Assembly: GCA_009391535.1 (NCBI GenBank)
Contig: VFHP01000009.1
Location: forward strand, 29,672 to 93,671
Reading direction: 5' to 3'
From: SAR202 cluster bacterium
GTDB taxonomy: Bacteria; Chloroflexota; Dehalococcoidia; Lucifugimonadales; UBA2985
DNA length: 64,000 bases
Position 1 is the first letter of the stretch. The number at the start of each line of letters is the position of its first letter. Positions 60,605 to 64,000 of this stretch are shown here, in pieces. Both the position numbers and the translations under genes were made by a program. Under the pieces are notes generated by a model. It had not been told where the DNA came from, searched no databases, and saw only the letters and a program-made list of their open reading frames with translations.

Positions 60605-61738
60605 TTAACCTCCAAGATAACCTTTCATTAAGTTTCCTACGGATTCATAGGAAAACCTTTCTGCACTTTCAATACCTACCTGTCTATTTATATTGTCTCT
60701 TTGTTCGTAATAGTAACGCATAGCGCTTTTAATTCCTCCCTCACTAGGATCAAACCATTGCTCCCTACCAGTAAACAATGTGGGGAATGGTGAATCAGAG
60801 CAGTCGCAAATATCGAAGGAGCCTTTAACAAGCGTCCCTCTGTTCAGGTTAAGGTCTGTGCCTATGAAATCTCTGGGGCCTCCAAAGTCACTACATATCG
60901 GGGTTTTGCCATAGCACATCGCATCAAAAGACGGTATAGACCAAGCTTCGCCATGAGAAGGGCAGGCAAAGCAATCGCAATACTGATGCAACGCCCTAAT
61001 CCCTTCCTCTGGAATTTGCTCTGATATAATAGATTCTGTATGGTAAGACTCAATCGACTGATACATCCTTAACTCTTGCTTGACTTGGTTGCACATATTG
61101 ACAGCCAGATCACGCACCTGTTGTGGGGAGTGGCCGAACTTCCAAAGCTTGAGCACTAGTCCTACTGGTTCGGATCTATCAAATTCGCTGTGAAAACACT
61201 TAACGAGTGAGCGTAGGTTCTTCCTGTCGTTCATGTCTCCTATATAATAGAATTTGAACTTGTCATCCAGACCCTCTATGGAGACCGGTTTAGCGGGGGT
61301 CTTGTATTTTCTTAGATCACAGGTGTGGGGAACGGTCTTGATACGTTTACTGTCTTTAAACAATCCGTCCCTTATGAGTGAATTTTGAAGATCGCTGTTC
61401 GGAACCCATACTTCATCCATTTGCTGCAAGTAGTTGAACCAAGCGTTATCTTTGATACTTAGACTTTCGCTTTCAAGAAGGGCTATATTTTTCTTGAAGC
61501 CGGAAGTTCCAACTAAGTGATGAGGGAGAACGTGCTGAATACAGACATCACAGTTCTCAAGGCTCTTTCCTTCAAACCGTTCTATTTTCTTGGGGATATC
61601 CCCTCTGGGGGATTGAGTCAAAGGTATATTTCTTGCGACCACATCAATACCAACTGTGTCCATAGCAAGCATGTGTCCGATGGCTGCATCAGACCAACCG
61701 CCAAATTCCCTGTAGTGGCCTATGTATAAAGCTTTCAT
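60605..61738 (-). CDS. GT4-type glycosyltransferase
   Basis: 377 residues. Start overlaps the stop of the next gene upstream. 'FKFYYIGDMNDRKNLRSLVK' is the GT-B hinge (N-D-R-K-N), and 'DCFACPSHGEAWSIPSFDAM' followed by 'YGKTPICSDFGGPRDFIG' is the donor-binding E-A-x-x-x-P block. 'IKTVPHTCDLRKYKTP' is a further GT4 landmark. N-terminal half holds 'CDVCIQHVLPHHLVGTSGFK'. Retaining transfer from an NDP-sugar. Donor and acceptor unknown; part of the surface glycan cassette. Confidence 0.75.
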   Translation of the reverse strand: MKALYIGHYREFGGWSDAAIGHMLAMDTVGIDVVARNIPLTQSPRGDIPKKIERFEGKSLENCDVCIQHVLPHHLVGTSGFKKNIALLESESLSIKDNAWFNYLQQMDEVWVPNSDLQNSLIRDGLFKDSKRIKTVPHTCDLRKYKTPAKPVSIEGLDDKFKFYYIGDMNDRKNLRSLVKCFHSEFDRSEPVGLVLKLWKFGHSPQQVRDLAVNMCNQVKQELRMYQSIESYHTESIISEQIPEEGIRALHQYCDCFACPSHGEAWSIPSFDAMCYGKTPICSDFGGPRDFIGTDLNLNRGTLVKGSFDICDCSDSPFPTLFTGREQWFDPSEGGIKSAMRYYYEQRDNINRQVGIESAERFSYESVGNLMKGYLGG

Positions 61739-63414
61739 TAACCAACTCCTCGATTGTTGAGATCATACCTTCTTTGCTCCCACATATTTCTCCTGTTACA
61801 GAGGTTTGACATGTGGTTGTGGGCAATCTCAAGGTTGTATGGGTTTCTAACATTCTTACCCTCAAAAGCTGCCGAACTTTCGTTAAAGTACATACCTCCA
61901 GTTGTTTGCGTAGTACTGTGATACGTAAGGTCTCTAATCAGCCTAGATTCAAAGTATGTATTTAACCGCTCAGGCTCACAGAGAACATCTGTTATTAACC
62001 ATCTGCTCAACTGTGCTGGAGTGGCATTGTCTGGAACAGGGTCTGGCATGGGCGCTGGGTTTTTAATCCTTGGAGGAGATTTCCAAGTCATCTCTTCGGG
62101 GATAATCTCAACGCTATCAAAATAGTTTTCCCACTTCTTTCCGCTGATATCCCACTGGTAGTACTTCTCAAAAGCCTGCCTACAGTTGAAGCCCATTTTC
62201 CTGCGAACACTCTTGGGTTGCTCAAAGAACTCTGCGAACTTTTGTGCCGCCAAGTCGTTGTCTGGAACTGCTCTCAAGCATCCCGTCTCCAGTTCCTTAT
62301 ATAAAGCCTTTGGTTTGATCGGAACCCCTCCCAGTTTCCTAAGAACACTTTCCATGGCTGAGTAGTCTGTACCCATGACAGGCACACCGCAAGCTGCTGC
62401 TTCAACCTGTGGAAGCCCAAACCCTTCGCAGTTTGCGTATTGTACATACACATCAAAAAGATTCATTATGGCAGCTAAGTCTTCATATTCAACACCATTC
62501 TTTACGCTAGTGAGTGTAGAGCCAAACTGACCCGTAAAGGGTGACTGAGCTACTGCCCCTTTGAACAGGGACGGGAATGGTTTTCCTGTCTGTCTACATA
62601 CATATGTAAACAATACGTGTGAGGAAAGCTCATACTCTTGTAGTAACTCTGGAATATCCCAACCCAAATCTGGGTAGCTTGTGTGGCAATACAGTTTATA
62701 GTTCTTGTCTTCCGAATTGTCTAAGAATTTCTTGAACGCCTCGAATAGGTCTGGGTAAAGCTTACGCCTCTGGTTGCGCATCACAGTGCCAATAATTTTA
62801 GTATCTGGGTCGATGCCAACAGCGGCCTTGTGCGCGTCTTTATCTTCTACCGGAGCGTATGCTGGATGGGCAGAGGGTGGGGAAGATCCAAGGTAGTTGA
62901 TTCTACCACCAGACTGATCCTCTAATACGCCACCGGCCCAATCAGAGTAAGTAAAGCAGGCGTCTGCTGAGCTGTATGTGGCTATCCACTGACGAGCTTG
63001 GGGTCTAGCGTCAACCGTTGGCATAATAGCCCACCTAAAGAAACTTCTATAGGGGGATCTCTCAACAAAGTCGAGCATCCAAAAGTCTCGAATGTCGCAA
63101 ACAACATCTGGCTTGAAATCTAAGCACACATGCTCAAAGATGTGTTCGCCAAACTGCATAGTGGGGCTTGAGTTATACTGGTCGTGCTCCTCTTGTGTAC
63201 CCTTTGGTTCGTTTTCCGTATTTGGTTGCACACCGTAATACTTCCAAGGTAGAGAGAGTCCTCTGGGGTCGCTCCGTTCACCGTAACTAGCCAGCTCTGC
63301 TAGTTCATATTTACCTGTAGAATGCAGGTATTTAAGAGTTTCTCTGGCATATGTAGCGTATCCCGTATTCAGGAACGTAGCTTCGCTACAGAAGAGTATC
63401 CGTTTTTTTCGCAT
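61738..63414 (-). CDS. Large GT4-type glycosyltransferase
   Basis: 558 residues, the longest transferase here. 'RILFCSEATFLNTGYATYAR' starts a GT-B fold; 'IIGTVMRNQRRKLYPDLFEA' is the hinge, and 'VQYANCEGFGLPQVEAAACG' with 'VPVMGTDYSAMESVLRK' is the E-x7-E donor site of GT4. A C-terminal 110-residue extension (after about 445) is Pro/Asn-rich with a helical end and resembles no transferase part. A four-base gap separates it from SSB. Transfers a sugar with retention; substrate unknown. Confidence 0.75.
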   Translation of the reverse strand: MRKKRILFCSEATFLNTGYATYARETLKYLHSTGKYELAELASYGERSDPRGLSLPWKYYGVQPNTENEPKGTQEEHDQYNSSPTMQFGEHIFEHVCLDFKPDVVCDIRDFWMLDFVERSPYRSFFRWAIMPTVDARPQARQWIATYSSADACFTYSDWAGGVLEDQSGGRINYLGSSPPSAHPAYAPVEDKDAHKAAVGIDPDTKIIGTVMRNQRRKLYPDLFEAFKKFLDNSEDKNYKLYCHTSYPDLGWDIPELLQEYELSSHVLFTYVCRQTGKPFPSLFKGAVAQSPFTGQFGSTLTSVKNGVEYEDLAAIMNLFDVYVQYANCEGFGLPQVEAAACGVPVMGTDYSAMESVLRKLGGVPIKPKALYKELETGCLRAVPDNDLAAQKFAEFFEQPKSVRRKMGFNCRQAFEKYYQWDISGKKWENYFDSVEIIPEEMTWKSPPRIKNPAPMPDPVPDNATPAQLSRWLITDVLCEPERLNTYFESRLIRDLTYHSTTQTTGGMYFNESSAAFEGKNVRNPYNLEIAHNHMSNLCNRRNMWEQRRYDLNNRGVG

Positions 63415-63417
63415 TAT

Positions 63418-63735
63418 TTATTCCTGATCAAAGGGTTCTGTAGTGTCAAATTCGTTAACTCTGAATATTACATCCCTACTACCCTTTGCGGAATTCTTCG
63501 CTGTCGCATGAACATGTATCTTTGAACCTTTGCTGAATAGACTGCCTATGGTTTCAGCTCCGGTGTGCCAAGCTTCACATCTTATGTATGTTGGTATCCT
63601 GCTTTTTTCGCCGGTGCTTTTGGTGGTTCTGTATGTATATGTAACGAGAGTAAATTCTGCACGACTGACACCACTGTCAGCCTTGGATAGCTTGGGATCT
63701 TCGACGAGATACCCTGTAAAAGAACATAGATTCAT
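63418..63735 (-). CDS. ssb: Single-stranded DNA-binding protein
   Basis: 105 residues. OB-fold SSB: 'NLCSFTGYLVEDPKLSKADS' then 'GVSRAEFTLVTYTYRTTKST' (G-x-L-x-x-D-P-x-L, A-x-F-x-x-x), 'IRCEAWHTGAETIGSLFSKG' and 'SKIHVHATAKN'. It is shorter than the usual 130-180 residues and lacks the long Gly/Pro tail and acidic tip, though the end 'TTEPFDQE' is mildly acidic. It coats ssDNA during replication, and lies directly downstream of a polIII-alpha-like gene. Confidence 0.8.
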   Translation of the reverse strand: MNLCSFTGYLVEDPKLSKADSGVSRAEFTLVTYTYRTTKSTGEKSRIPTYIRCEAWHTGAETIGSLFSKGSKIHVHATAKNSAKGSRDVIFRVNEFDTTEPFDQE

Positions 63736-63823
63736 AAAATTTAAGCCTCTCTAATGTAGACGGTCAGAATTTGTGTGAAAAAGCTATCTTAATATTTTAG
63801 CCACGACAGGTGTATAAAACACA
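63736..63823 (-). promoter_or_regulatory. 88-base gap between polIII-like gene and SSB
   Basis: A/T-rich spacer. On the - strand it holds 'TAAAATATTAAGATAGC', then a TTTTTCACAC stretch and a GAGAGG-type ribosome site before the SSB ATG. It could carry a promoter for the leftward run, but I see no convincing -35/-10 pair and no clear terminator hairpin. It is the only sizeable gap in the leftward block besides 47,449-47,493. Confidence 0.2.
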
Positions 63824-64000
63824 TTAAATTTCATATATTTTATCAACAATAAAAGAATTGTCGTTTCTTGCTACGGACCCGCATAGCACTAGATTGTTGC
63901 CTTCATATAATATATACTTATGTTTATCTCTGGTGTCTGGAAATGTTATTACACTATCAAGTGAGCATGTGTCGTCCTCTACCGTGAGAAACGCCATTTG
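63824..64000 (-). CDS. DNA polymerase III alpha-subunit-like protein, C-terminal OB domain (partial)
   Basis: A - strand frame ends at TAA 63,824-63,826 and continues past the right edge; only 58 residues are in view. 'MAFLTVEDDTCSLDSVITFP' matches the M-A-F-L-T-[LV]-E-D-x-x-G-x-[IL]-x-x-V-x-F-P block of the DnaE C-terminal OB domain. 'YILYEGNNLVLCGSVARNDN' then continues as in L-x-x-G-x-x-[LV]-x-V-x-G-x-[VL]-x-x-[RD]. The match suggests a phage-encoded polIII-type replicative polymerase. The gene body is outside the window, so the catalytic part cannot be checked. Confidence 0.65.
   Translation of the reverse strand, partial: QMAFLTVEDDTCSLDSVITFPDTRDKHKYILYEGNNLVLCGSVARNDNSFIVDKIYEI

Overview
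The window looks like part of a large tailed bacteriophage genome (Caudoviricetes), probably from an aquatic environment. A long rightward virion module contains a 2,536-residue tape measure protein, a tail-tube-like protein and a series of very large structural proteins. A long leftward block follows, with recombination genes (zinc-ribbon protein, annealing-protein candidate), SSB and the end of a DNA polymerase III alpha-like protein. No tail sheath is recognisable, so a siphovirus-like virion with a very long tail is the most economical reading. The host cannot be inferred. No tRNA, CRISPR array, integrase or insertion sequence was seen.

Positions 1-41,607 (+ strand): the end of a fibre/adhesin-like protein (DNRLRE-type beta-sandwich), three neck/tail-completion-type genes, a tail tube candidate, an intergenic region rich in RNA structure, three small tail-assembly candidates (two of them paralogous), the tape measure gene, then seven more structural genes. 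These include a 4,053-residue protein carrying a LamG-like domain and two groups of FG-GAP-like beta-propeller repeats, and proteins of 611, 125, 723, 1,785, 1,502 and 255 residues. Most genes abut or overlap. The module ends with a small membrane-anchored cysteine-rich protein and a bidirectional terminator at 41,631-41,661.

Positions 41,679-64,000 (- strand): a nearly gapless operon-like run. It begins, in its transcribed order, with a polIII-alpha-like gene (C-terminus only in the window) and SSB. It passes through about twenty glycan and small-molecule metabolism genes and ends with a homing-type endonuclease, an annealing-protein candidate and a zinc-ribbon protein. The glycan cassette encodes GlmS, a GNA1-type glucosamine-6-phosphate N-acetyltransferase, a UDP-GlcNAc 2-epimerase, a NeuB-type synthase without its SAF domain, a NeuA-type CMP-sugar synthetase, an RmlB-like dehydratase, a sugar nucleotidyltransferase-like protein, a pyruvyltransferase-like protein, methyltransferases and about eight glycosyltransferase candidates. 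Together these suggest phage-directed synthesis and transfer of a sialic- or legionaminic-acid-like sugar.

Next to this lies a three-gene set: an aldehyde dehydrogenase, a 54-residue membrane protein and a lysine-6-dehydrogenase/saccharopine-dehydrogenase-like enzyme. It could convert lysine to 2-aminoadipate. The most notable items are the nonulosonate cassette with its eukaryotic-style GNA1 step, the lysine/aminoadipate pair, and a compact four-way-junction RNA between the tail tube gene and the tape-measure-associated genes. All assignments come from reading motifs by eye; no database search was run.
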